NCBI RefSeq assembly: GCF_004011805.1
Contig: NZ_RCHJ01000023.1
Coordinates: forward strand, 43,629-107,628
Direction: 5' to 3'
DNA from: Piscinibacter defluvii
Lineage (GTDB): Bacteria > Pseudomonadota > Gammaproteobacteria > Burkholderiales > Burkholderiaceae_C
Length of the DNA: 64,000 bases
Shown: positions 1 to 10,284 of the stretch, in pieces
Position numbering within the stretch: the stretch's first letter is position 1
Layout: every line of letters begins with the position of its first letter
The notes under the pieces: model-generated
What the model was told of the DNA's origin: nothing
The model's database searches: none
The model's input: only the letters and a program-made list of their open reading frames with translations
Made by a program: the position numbers and the translations under genes

Positions 1-106
1 CCTGGATCGGCCGGTCGGCGCCGTTCTCGACCACCAGCGTCAGCGTGCGGCGACCCGGGTTCAGCGTCAGGTCGCCGTCGTCGACGAGCAGCTCGCCCGG
101 CGTCAC
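1..106 (-). CDS. ureB: Urease subunit beta, N-terminal part (runs off the window)
   Basis: Only the first 35 codons are present. The protein begins (V)[19 protein letters not shown] and continues to ADRPIQ, which is the conserved UreB start. UreB is one of the three structural subunits of nickel urease, which hydrolyses urea to ammonia and carbamate in the cytoplasm. The GTG start at 106-104 overlaps the TGA stop of the small upstream gene (GTGA), so the two are translationally coupled. Truncation here is only the window edge. Confidence 0.93.
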   Translation of the reverse strand, partial: MTPGELLVDDGDLTLNPGRRTLTLVVENGADRPIQ

Positions 107-270
107 TTGCGGCCCCGCCACCACAGCACGCCGGCGGCGACCGCCACGACGAGCAGCAGACCGAACAGGTCGCTCGCGTGCCAGTGCGGGTTGGCCAGGC
201 CGTGGCCCTCGTGGGCGGTGGCCAGCGCCGGCGACAGCACGGCCGGCAGCACTGCGGCGAATCGAAGCAT
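103..270 (-). CDS. Small His-rich membrane protein encoded between ureA and ureB
   Basis: A 55-residue protein with a signal-like N-terminus ([19 protein letters not shown]), then a His-rich stretch [12 protein letters not shown], one membrane segment (about residues 35-50) and a basic tail WWRGRK. The ATG at 270 has a good ribosome-binding site (GAGGGAGA). It lies 26 nt after ureA and overlaps ureB by 4 nt, so it is part of the urease operon. The HxGH motif near the mature N-terminus recalls the HupE/UreJ nickel-permease family, but this protein is far too short to be one. I infer a role in nickel handling or urease assembly at the membrane; it has no assigned function that I recognise. Confidence 0.72.
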   Translation of the reverse strand: MLRFAAVLPAVLSPALATAHEGHGLANPHWHASDLFGLLLVVAVAAGVLWWRGRK

Positions 271-296
271 CGTCGTCTCCCTCGTGGTCAGGTCGT

Positions 297-599
<303 letters not shown>

Positions 600-642
600 G
601 GTGGCGCAGCGTCAGCAGGAGGTGTGCCAGCCGATGATAGGT

Positions 643-657
643 TGGCACAGGCCTTGC
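643..657 (+). promoter_or_regulatory. Candidate sigma-54 promoter (-24/-12)
   Basis: TGGCACAGGCCTTGC fits the sigma-54 consensus TGGCAC-N5-TTGC, with GG at 644-645 and GC at 656-657 separated by exactly 10 nt. It points at the sensor-kinase gene. The predicted transcription start near 669 would leave the ATG at 671 almost leaderless, so either translation starts further in (GTG at 749 is in frame) or this match is chance. A nitrogen-linked sigma-54 promoter would suit the urease context. Confidence 0.4.
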
Positions 658-670
658 CCCAAGTCGGCGC

Positions 671-3600
671 ATGCCCTCGGATCAGACCTCTCCCGTCGCG
701 GCGCTCCCGGTCGGGCCGGGGCTGACGCCGCCCCCGGGCACCAAGCCGGTGCAGCGGGTGGTCAAGGTCCGGCGCGACTACAACAGCTGGGTCGCGCGCG
801 AGACCATGGAAGACTATGCGCTGCGCTTCACGCCGCGCAGCTTCCGCAAGTGGTCGTCGATGCGGGTGGCCAACACGGCCTTCGGTGCGGCGTCCTTCCT
901 GGTGCTCGAGGCGGTGGGCGGCACGCTGCTCGTGGACTACGGCTTCGTCAACGCGTTCTGGGCCATCCTCGCCACCGGGCTGATCATCTTCGCGGCCGGC
1001 TGGCCGATCAGCGTCTACGCCGCGCGCCACGGCGTCGACATGGACCTGCTCACGCGCGGCGCCGGCTTCGGCTACCTGGGCTCGACGATCACCTCGCTGA
1101 TCTACGCCAGCTTCACCTTCATCTTCTTCGCGCTCGAGGCGGCCATCATGGCCTACGCGATCGAGCTCGCCTTCGACATCCCGCCGGCCTGGGGCTACCT
1201 GATCTGCGCGCTGGTGGTGATTCCGCTGGTCACGCACGGCGTGACGACGATCAGCCGCCTGCAGGTGTGGACCCAGCCGCTCTGGCTGGCGATGCTGATC
1301 GTTCCATTCTTCTACATCTTCGCGCAGCACCCCGGGGTGCTGGGCGAGCTGTGGCAGTTCGGCGGCATCGCACCCGGCGGCGCGCCCGACGAGCGGATGC
1401 CCGCCGGCTTCGACCTGCTCAAGTTCGGCGCCGCCATGACGGTGGGCATCGCGCTGATCACGCAGATGGGCGAGCAGGCCGACTATCTCCGTTTCATGCC
1501 CGAGGCCACGCCCGGACGCAAGGCCTCGTGGTGGGCCGGCGTCGTGATCGGCGGCCCGGGCTGGGTGATCCCCGGCGTGCTGAAGATGCTGGCAGGCGCG
1601 CTGCTGGCCTTCCTCGCGCTCGGCTACGCGGTGCCGCCCGACCGCGCCGTCGACCCGACGCAGATGTACCTGATCGCCTATGGCGCGATGACCGGCAAGT
1701 TCGGCCTGGCGGTCGCGGCCACGGCGATCTTCGTGATCGTCTCGCAGCTCAAGATCAACGTCACCAACGCCTACGCGGGCTCGCTGGCCTGGTCCAACTT
1801 CTTCGCCCGGCTGACCCACAGCCACCCCGGGCGCGTGGTGTGGATGGTGTTCAACACCCTGATCGCGCTGATGCTGATGGAGCTGAACGTCTTCCAGGCG
1901 CTCGGCAAGGTGCTCGGGCTGTACTCGAACATCGCGATCAGCTGGATGATGGCGGTGGTGGCCGACCTGGTGATCAACAAGCCGATGGGCTGGTCGCCGC
2001 GCGGCATCGAGTTCAAGCGCGCCCACCTGTACGACGTGAACCCGGTGGGCGTGGGTGCGATGGGCATCGCCTCGGTGGTGTCGATCGCCGCCTACCTCGG
2101 GGCGATGGGCGAGCTGGCGCAGGCGTTCTCGGCGGTGATCGCGATGGTCACGGCCTTCGTCGCGTCGCCCGTCATCGCGTGGGCGACGAAGGGCCGCTAC
2201 TACCTCGCCCGCCAGCCCGAGAAGAACGAGGAGCCGGGCACCTACAAGCGCCTTACCCGCTGCACGATCTGCGAGCGCGACTACGAGCGCGACGACATGG
2301 CGCACTGCCCGGCCTACGGCGGCGCGATCTGCTCGCTGTGCTGCTCGCTCGACGCGCGCTGCCACGACCTGTGCAAGCCCGAGGCACGGCTGTCGGTGCA
2401 GTGGCGCCGCGCGCTCTCGCGCGTGGTGCCCGAGCCGCTCTGGGCGCGCCTGGACACCGAGCTCGGCCACTACCTGATGCTGATGGCGCTGGCCGTGCCG
2501 GCGCTGGCCGGGTTGTTCGTCGCGGTGTGGCGCCACGAGCGTCGCCTGCTGGGCGCACTTTCGCCAGCGGCCGAGTCGGCGCTGCAGCTCGGCTACCTGA
2601 AGATCTTCGCCGCGCTGCTGGTGCTCACCGCGGTGGTGCTGTGGTGGCTGGTGCTGAAGCACCGCAGCGCGCTGGTGGCGCAGGAGGAGTCGAACCGCCA
2701 GACCCTGCTGCTGGTGCAGGAGATCGAGTCGCACCGCCGCACCGACGCCGCGCTGCAGCTGGCCAAGCAGGCCGCCGACAGCGCCAACCAGGCCAAGAGC
2801 CGCTACATCTCGGCCATCAGCCACGAGCTGCGCACACCGCTGAACAGCATCCTCGGCTACGCGCAGCTGCTCGACGACGACCCCGCCATCCCCGAGGCGC
2901 GCCGCCAGGCGGTGCGGGTCATCAAGCGCGGCGGCGACCACCTGCTCTCGCTGATCGAGGGCACCCTGGACATCGCCCGCATCGAGGGCGGCAAGCTGCG
3001 CCTGGAGCCCGGCGCGATGCGGCTGCGCGAGGCGCTGCAGGAGATCGCCCGCATGTTCGAGCTGCAGGCGCGCTCCAAGGGCATCGACTTCGTCGCCGAG
3101 ATCGACCCGCAGGCCCCCGGGGTGGTGCGCGCCGACGAGAAGCGGCTGCGCCAGATCCTCATCAACCTGCTCGGCAACGCGGTCAAGTTCACCGCGCGTG
3201 GCCAGGTCCGCTTTCGCCTGCGTTATGCGCGCGAGATCGCGCAGTTCGAGGTCGAGGACACCGGGCCGGGCATCGCGCCGGACGAGCTGGCGCGGGTGTT
3301 CGAACCCTTCGCGCGCGGTGCCTCGGCGGGCCAGGGCGGCGGCACCGGGCTGGGCCTGACGATCGCCAAGATGCTCACCGAGCTGATGGGCGGCGAGCTG
3401 ACCGTCGACAGCCGCCCCGGGCACGGCAGCACCTTCCGGGTGCGCCTGTTCCTGCCCGAGCTGCGCGCCGATGCGCTGCCGGCACGTGTGGCGCAGGCGC
3501 GCACCGGCTACGCCGGTCCGCGCCGCCGCATCCTGGTGGTCGACAACGAGGAGGCCGACCGCGGCCTGCTGGTCAACCTGCTGCAGCCGCTCGGCTTCGA

Positions 3601-4153
3601 GGTGCGCACGGCCGAGTCCGGCGAGGACTGCCTGGCCAGGCTGCGGGCCTGGCGCGAGGGCGCCGGTCCCTGGCCCGACGCGATCTTCATGGACCTGGCG
3701 ATGCCCGGCATCGACGGCTGGGAGACGCTGCGCCGCATCCGCCGCGAGGCGCTCGGCCCGGCGGCGCTGGCCATCGTGTCGGCCAACGCCTTCGACAAGG
3801 GGCTGGAGAACGACGTCGGCATCGGCGCAGCCGACTTCATCACCAAGCCCGTGCGCGTGGACGAGCTGCTCGACTGGCTGGGCCGCGCGCTCGCGCTCGA
3901 CTGGACCGCCAGTGCCCCGGCCGCACCGGAGCCCCTGCCCGAGGCGCCGCTCTCGCTGCCGGCCGAACCGCAGCTGCGCGCGCTGCAGGAGCTGGTGAAC
4001 CTGGGCTACGTGCGCGGCATCGTGCGGCAGCTCGACCAGATCCAGGCCGAATCGCCCGACAGCGCCGCCTTCGTCGAGCGCATGCGCACGCTGGCGCGCG
4101 GCTTCCGGCTCGACGAGATGAACGGCGAGCTCTCGCGCGCGCTGTCGGACTGA
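671..4153 (+). CDS. NCS1 nucleobase-transporter/hybrid histidine kinase fusion
   Basis: A 1160-residue fusion. Residues about 35-520 form a complete NCS1 (purine-cytosine permease type) transporter with about 12 membrane segments. A Cys-rich linker follows (about 531-566, starting RCTICERDYERDDMAHCP and containing about nine cysteines), then two more membrane segments (about 598-617 and 642-664). Next come HisKA with H-box SHELRTPLNS (His718), HATPase_c with NLLGNAVKFT (about 830-841), and a receiver domain with phospho-acceptor Asp1008 in IFMDLAMPG. The design parallels CbrA, in which an SLC5 transporter is fused to a kinase. The gene probably senses, or senses and transports, a nucleobase-like nitrogen compound and signals to the adjacent response regulator. 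The ATG at 671 lacks a clear ribosome-binding site; GTG at 749 is an alternative. Confidence 0.9.
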   Translation: MPSDQTSPVAALPVGPGLTPPPGTKPVQRVVKVRRDYNSWVARETMEDYALRFTPRSFRKWSSMRVANTAFGAASFLVLEAVGGTLLVDYGFVNAFWAILATGLIIFAAGWPISVYAARHGVDMDLLTRGAGFGYLGSTITSLIYASFTFIFFALEAAIMAYAIELAFDIPPAWGYLICALVVIPLVTHGVTTISRLQVWTQPLWLAMLIVPFFYIFAQHPGVLGELWQFGGIAPGGAPDERMPAGFDLLKFGAAMTVGIALITQMGEQADYLRFMPEATPGRKASWWAGVVIGGPGWVIPGVLKMLAGALLAFLALGYAVPPDRAVDPTQMYLIAYGAMTGKFGLAVAATAIFVIVSQLKINVTNAYAGSLAWSNFFARLTHSHPGRVVWMVFNTLIALMLMELNVFQALGKVLGLYSNIAISWMMAVVADLVINKPMGWSPRGIEFKRAHLYDVNPVGVGAMGIASVVSIAAYLGAMGELAQAFSAVIAMVTAFVASPVIAWATKGRYYLARQPEKNEEPGTYKRLTRCTICERDYERDDMAHCPAYGGAICSLCCSLDARCHDLCKPEARLSVQWRRALSRVVPEPLWARLDTELGHYLMLMALAVPALAGLFVAVWRHERRLLGALSPAAESALQLGYLKIFAALLVLTAVVLWWLVLKHRSALVAQEESNRQTLLLVQEIESHRRTDAALQLAKQAADSANQAKSRYISAISHELRTPLNSILGYAQLLDDDPAIPEARRQAVRVIKRGGDHLLSLIEGTLDIARIEGGKLRLEPGAMRLREALQEIARMFELQARSKGIDFVAEIDPQAPGVVRADEKRLRQILINLLGNAVKFTARGQVRFRLRYAREIAQFEVEDTGPGIAPDELARVFEPFARGASAGQGGGTGLGLTIAKMLTELMGGELTVDSRPGHGSTFRVRLFLPELRADALPARVAQARTGYAGPRRRILVVDNEEADRGLLVNLLQPLGFEVRTAESGEDCLARLRAWREGAGPWPDAIFMDLAMPGIDGWETLRRIRREALGPAALAIVSANAFDKGLENDVGIGAADFITKPVRVDELLDWLGRALALDWTASAPAAPEPLPEAPLSLPAEPQLRALQELVNLGYVRGIVRQLDQIQAESPDSAAFVERMRTLARGFRLDEMNGELSRALSD

Positions 4154-4156
4154 GCG

Positions 4157-5113
4157 ATGATCGACCGGCACAACTCCGACCTGGTGCTGATCGTCGACGA
4201 CGTGCCGGACAATCTGTCGGTGCTGCACGACGCGCTGGACGAATTCGGCTACACGGTGCTGGTGGCCACCAACGGCGAACAGGCGCTGCAGCGCGCCGCG
4301 CAGGCGCTGCCCGACATCATCCTGCTCGACGCGCTGATGCCCGGGCTCGATGGCTTCGAGGTGGCGCGGCGCCTGAAGGCCGACCCGGCGACGAGCACCA
4401 TCCCGATCGTCTTCATGACCGGGCTGACCGAGACCGAGCATGTGCTCTCGGCCTTCCAGGCCGGTGGCATCGACTACGTGACCAAGCCGATCCGGCCGAT
4501 GGAGGTGCTGGCGCGCATCGCCGCGCACGTGCAGGGCGCACGCGAGCGGCGCCAGGCGCGCAATGCGCTCGATGCCTTCGGCCACGCGACCCTGTCGGTG
4601 CGCGCCGCCGACGGGCGTGTGCTGTGGCAGACGCCGCTGGCGCGCCAGATGCTGCTGGCGCACGAGGTGGGCGACGGCCAGCAGCTCGGCGAGGCCGTGC
4701 TCGACTGGCTGCAGGCCCAGGCGGTGGTGCATGCCACCGGCGGCCGGCCGCAGGCGCTCACGCTCGCGCGCCACGGCAAGCGCCTGACCGTCGCGCTGCA
4801 CGAGGCCAGCGCGGCCAGCGGCGGCGCGAGCGGCGGCGAGGACGAGTGGCTGCTGGTGATGAGCGAGGCCTCGGACGAATCGACCATCGAGGCGCTCGGC
4901 CTCGCGTTCCGGCTCACCGCGCGCGAGGCCGAGGTGCTCTACTGGGTGGTGCAGGGCAAGACCAACCGCGACATCGGCGAGATCCTCGGCACCAGCCCGC
5001 GCACCGTGCACAAGCACCTGGAACATGTGTTCGAGAAGCTCGGCGTCGAGACGCGTACCGCGGCCGCCGGACTGGCGATGGCGCGCGTGCGGCAGCTGGC
5101 CGCCACGCGCTGA
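4157..5113 (+). CDS. LuxR-family response regulator paired with the NCS1 kinase
   Basis: The 318-residue protein has an N-terminal receiver domain with an acidic pocket (VDDVPDN) and phospho-acceptor Asp58 in IILLDALMPG. A middle region of about 110 residues looks PAS-like but is not clearly assigned. The C-terminal LuxR/GerE helix-turn-helix (about 250-310) contains LTAREAEVLYWVVQGKTNRD. The gene starts 3 nt after the kinase stop, so the two form a two-component operon. Its targets are unknown; the nearby urease, urea-transport and purine genes are the natural candidates by position. Confidence 0.9.
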   Translation: MIDRHNSDLVLIVDDVPDNLSVLHDALDEFGYTVLVATNGEQALQRAAQALPDIILLDALMPGLDGFEVARRLKADPATSTIPIVFMTGLTETEHVLSAFQAGGIDYVTKPIRPMEVLARIAAHVQGARERRQARNALDAFGHATLSVRAADGRVLWQTPLARQMLLAHEVGDGQQLGEAVLDWLQAQAVVHATGGRPQALTLARHGKRLTVALHEASAASGGASGGEDEWLLVMSEASDESTIEALGLAFRLTAREAEVLYWVVQGKTNRDIGEILGTSPRTVHKHLEHVFEKLGVETRTAAAGLAMARVRQLAATR

Positions 5114-5127
5114 AGGAGGAAGGGCCG

Positions 5128-5685
5128 ATGGACGACCTGCTGATCCGCCCCGCCGAGCCGCGCGACGCCGCCGCGCTGGCCGAGATCTACGCGCCCAGCG
5201 TGACGCAGCGGCCCACCTCGTTCGAGTTGCAGGCGCCCGATGCCGCCGAGATGGCCGCGCGCCTGCAGCGCGTGACCGCGACCTGGCCGTGGCTGGTGGC
5301 CGGGCAAGGCGGCGAGGTGCTGGGCTACTGCTACGCGAGCGCCTTTGCCGAGCGGCCGGCCTACCGCTGGTCGGTCACGACCACGGTCTACGTGCGCGAT
5401 GCGGCGCAGCGTTGCGGCGTCGGCCGTGCGCTCTATGCGCGCCTCTTCGAGATGCTGCGCGCGCAGGGCGCCGTGATGGCGTACGCCGGCATCACGCTGC
5501 CCAACGAGGCGAGCATCGGCCTGCACCGGGCCGTGGGTTTCGAGCCGGTGGGCGTCTATCCGCGGGCCGGCTTCAAGCTCGGCCGCTGGTGGGACGTGGC
5601 CTGGTTCGGCCTGACCCTGCGTGCGCTCGCGCCCGACGAGCCGCCGGGCGAACTCCGGCCCTGGCAGGACGCGGCGCGGGCCTGA
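5128..5685 (+). CDS. GNAT N-acetyltransferase, phosphinothricin acetyltransferase type
   Basis: A 185-residue GNAT protein starting MDDLLIRPAEPRDAAALAEIY. It has the acetyl-CoA-binding segment RCGVGRALYARLFEML and the PAT/MddA-like signature GITLPNEASIGLHRAVGF. Relatives acetylate phosphinothricin, methionine sulfone or sulfoximine, or similar amino-acid analogues. The ATG at 5128 follows AAGGAGGAAGG, a strong ribosome-binding site, 14 nt after the response-regulator stop, so it is probably co-transcribed. The true substrate is unknown. Confidence 0.88.
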   Translation: MDDLLIRPAEPRDAAALAEIYAPSVTQRPTSFELQAPDAAEMAARLQRVTATWPWLVAGQGGEVLGYCYASAFAERPAYRWSVTTTVYVRDAAQRCGVGRALYARLFEMLRAQGAVMAYAGITLPNEASIGLHRAVGFEPVGVYPRAGFKLGRWWDVAWFGLTLRALAPDEPPGELRPWQDAARA

Positions 5686-5691
5686 TCAGGC
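5680..5691. repeat. 12-bp palindrome containing both convergent stop codons
   Basis: GCCTGATCAGGC is a perfect palindrome. Its centre TGATCA supplies the TGA stop of the acetyltransferase on the plus strand and of the TerB-like gene on the minus strand. The genes therefore abut with no intergenic base. Without a loop or T-tract it is unlikely to be an intrinsic terminator. Confidence 0.7.
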
Positions 5692-6141
5692 GATCGTCGG
5701 CACCCCGTCGTGCCGGCGCGGCCGGTCGTGCAGGATCGCCTCGGTGACCATCGAGCGGTTGATGCGCCAGCGCGCCAGCAGATGGTCGAACACCAGGCGC
5801 TCGTCGCCCGAGACCTGGCCATCGGCCGTCAGCACGGCGGCCGCGAAGCGGCACACGAGCAGGCGCTCCTGCGCGTCGGTCACCGCGTCCAGCAGCTGGT
5901 CGATGTAGGCCTGGTCGCGCGCCCGCAGCCAGGAGCATTCCGCCAGCCCGGCGCCGATCTCGCGCACACATTCGCCGACCAGGGCCAGGAAATGGGCGCG
6001 CGGCAGGCCGAGGCGGGCGAAGGCGTCGAGTTCGTCCAGGGCCTGCAGCTCGCGCGGGTCGGCGCGGCCGTTGGCGGCCACCAGCAGCGCCAGCACGCGC
6101 ACCGCGGCGATCGAGAGCGGCCTGGTTTCGTGGGTCGTCAT
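5686..6141 (-). CDS. TerB-like protein
   Basis: A 151-residue helical protein starting MTTHETRPLSIAAVRVLALL. It carries the TerB-family pattern of an acidic D/E-rich helix pair (NGRADPRELQALDELDAFAR, and later LTADGQVSGDERLVFDHLL). TerB proteins bind divalent metal through such acidic residues and are tied to tellurite and stress phenotypes. The ATG at 6141 is preceded by GGAGGAGACAAGG. It is transcribed divergently from the Ca2+ ATPase, which fits a metal-related role, but the exact function is not known. Confidence 0.62.
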   Translation of the reverse strand: MTTHETRPLSIAAVRVLALLVAANGRADPRELQALDELDAFARLGLPRAHFLALVGECVREIGAGLAECSWLRARDQAYIDQLLDAVTDAQERLLVCRFAAAVLTADGQVSGDERLVFDHLLARWRINRSMVTEAILHDRPRRHDGVPTIA

Positions 6142-6347
6142 CCTTGTCTCCTCCGCGCTGTCCTGCGCCCCATGGCGCACGGTCACCGGAACCGCCACAG
6201 AGCCGCGCGCGCCGGCGAAGTTCCCGGCATCGACGCCGAACGGCTTCCGGCTTGACGCCGCGCAACTGCGGCCGCGGGCCGCGCGACCCGCGCCGGGTCC
6301 CTCGGCAGAATCGCCGCCACGCCCCAACCGAGACGCAGACCACCGAC

Positions 6348-9076
<2,729 letters not shown>

Positions 9077-9077
<1 letters not shown>

Positions 9078-10084
9078 TGGGGCTGGTCGGGCTGGTGCTG
9101 CAGTTCCTGCTCTGCGCGGCGCTGATCGCCGGCGCCGGCTTCGTGCTCAGCCGCAGCGCCGACGCCCTGGCCGAGGCGCACGGCTGGGGCCGCGGCTGGG
9201 TCGGCCTGGCGCTGCTGGCCACCGTGACCTCGCTGCCCGAGCTGGCTTCGGGCGTGAGCGCGGTGGCGCTGGTGGGCGCGCCCAACCTCGCGGTGGGCAA
9301 CGCACTCGGCGCCTGCGTGGTCAACCTGGCCTTCCTCGTCGTCGTCGACCTGCTGCAGCGCCACCAGCCCATGTACCACCTGGCCAGCGAAACGCATCTG
9401 CTGTCGGCCGGCTTTGGCGTGGTGATGCTGGGCTTCGTGGCGATGAGCCTGGTCACCGGCCGCGCGGCGCCGCAGTTCCTCGGCATCGGCCTGTACAGCC
9501 CGGCGCTGCTGGCGCTGTACCTGCTCGCGCTGCGCAGCGTGTTCGCGCACGAGCAGTCGGCGCGCCGGCGTGTGGCGGCGGCGGCGCCCGAGCGGGCCGC
9601 GCAGGCGGACGTGCGGCGCGAGTGGCGCCGCTTCGGCGCGGCGGCGCTGGTGGTGCTCGCCGCCGGCAGCTGGCTGCCGCAGGTGGCCGACGGGCTGTCG
9701 CGCTCGCTCGGGCTGTCGCGCAGCTTCGTCGGCACGGTGTTCATGGCGCTGGTGACCACGCTGCCCGAGATGGCCGTCACCGTGGCCGCGCTGCGCCTGG
9801 GCGCGCTCGACATGGCGATCGGCAACCTGCTCGGCAGCAACCTCTTCAACCTGACCATCCTCGCGATCGACGACCTGGCCTACCTGCCGGGGCCGCTGCT
9901 GGCGGACGTGTCGACCGCGCACGCCGGCACGGCCGCCACCGCGCTGGTGATGACCGGGCTGGTGATCGTCGGCCTGGTGATGCGGCCGCAGGGCCGGGTG
10001 CTGCGTGTCGCCAGCTGGGTCAGCGTCGGCCTGGTGGCCGCGTATGGCATCAATGCGGCGCTGATCTACCTGGCCGGGGCCTGA
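9077..10084 (+). CDS. Ca2+/cation antiporter (CaCA family)
   Basis: The 335-residue membrane protein has the two inverted alpha-repeats of the Na+/Ca2+ exchanger family: VTSLPELASG with GNALGACVVNL, and VTTLPEMAVT with GNLLGSNLFNL. These carry the ion-binding acidic residues. It has about 10-11 membrane segments. The ATG overlaps the ATPase stop codon by one base, so pump and exchanger are translationally coupled. Together they would keep cytoplasmic Ca2+ low. The exact ions (Ca2+ against Na+ or H+) cannot be told from sequence alone. Confidence 0.9.
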
Positions 10085-10197
10085 CGGGGAGCAGCGACGA
10101 TGTCCCCTCCCTGCGGCATGAGCGGCCGACGCCGCCGCCTGGATGCGCTGCCCGCGCAGCCGGTGTCCGCCGTGCGGTGGACGCCCACGCCGGCGGC

Positions 10198-10275
10198 CGC
10201 GCCGAGGGATTCGTGTCGCGCTGCGACCTGCTCCGCGCGATCGTGGCCGATCCGCCGCCGGACCTGAGGGGCTGA
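10198..10275 (+). pseudogene. C-terminal remnant of a CBS-domain protein
   Basis: The frame reads RAEGFVSRCDLLRAIVADPP then DLRG and stop, which matches the last beta-alpha unit of a CBS domain (consensus G[IV]VTRSDLLRAL). No start codon or upstream CBS sequence joins it in frame, and only 200 bp separates the flanking genes. I read it as the tail of a deleted CBS or HPP-type membrane protein. No product is expected. Confidence 0.55.
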
Positions 10276-10284
10276 GCCACGGCC

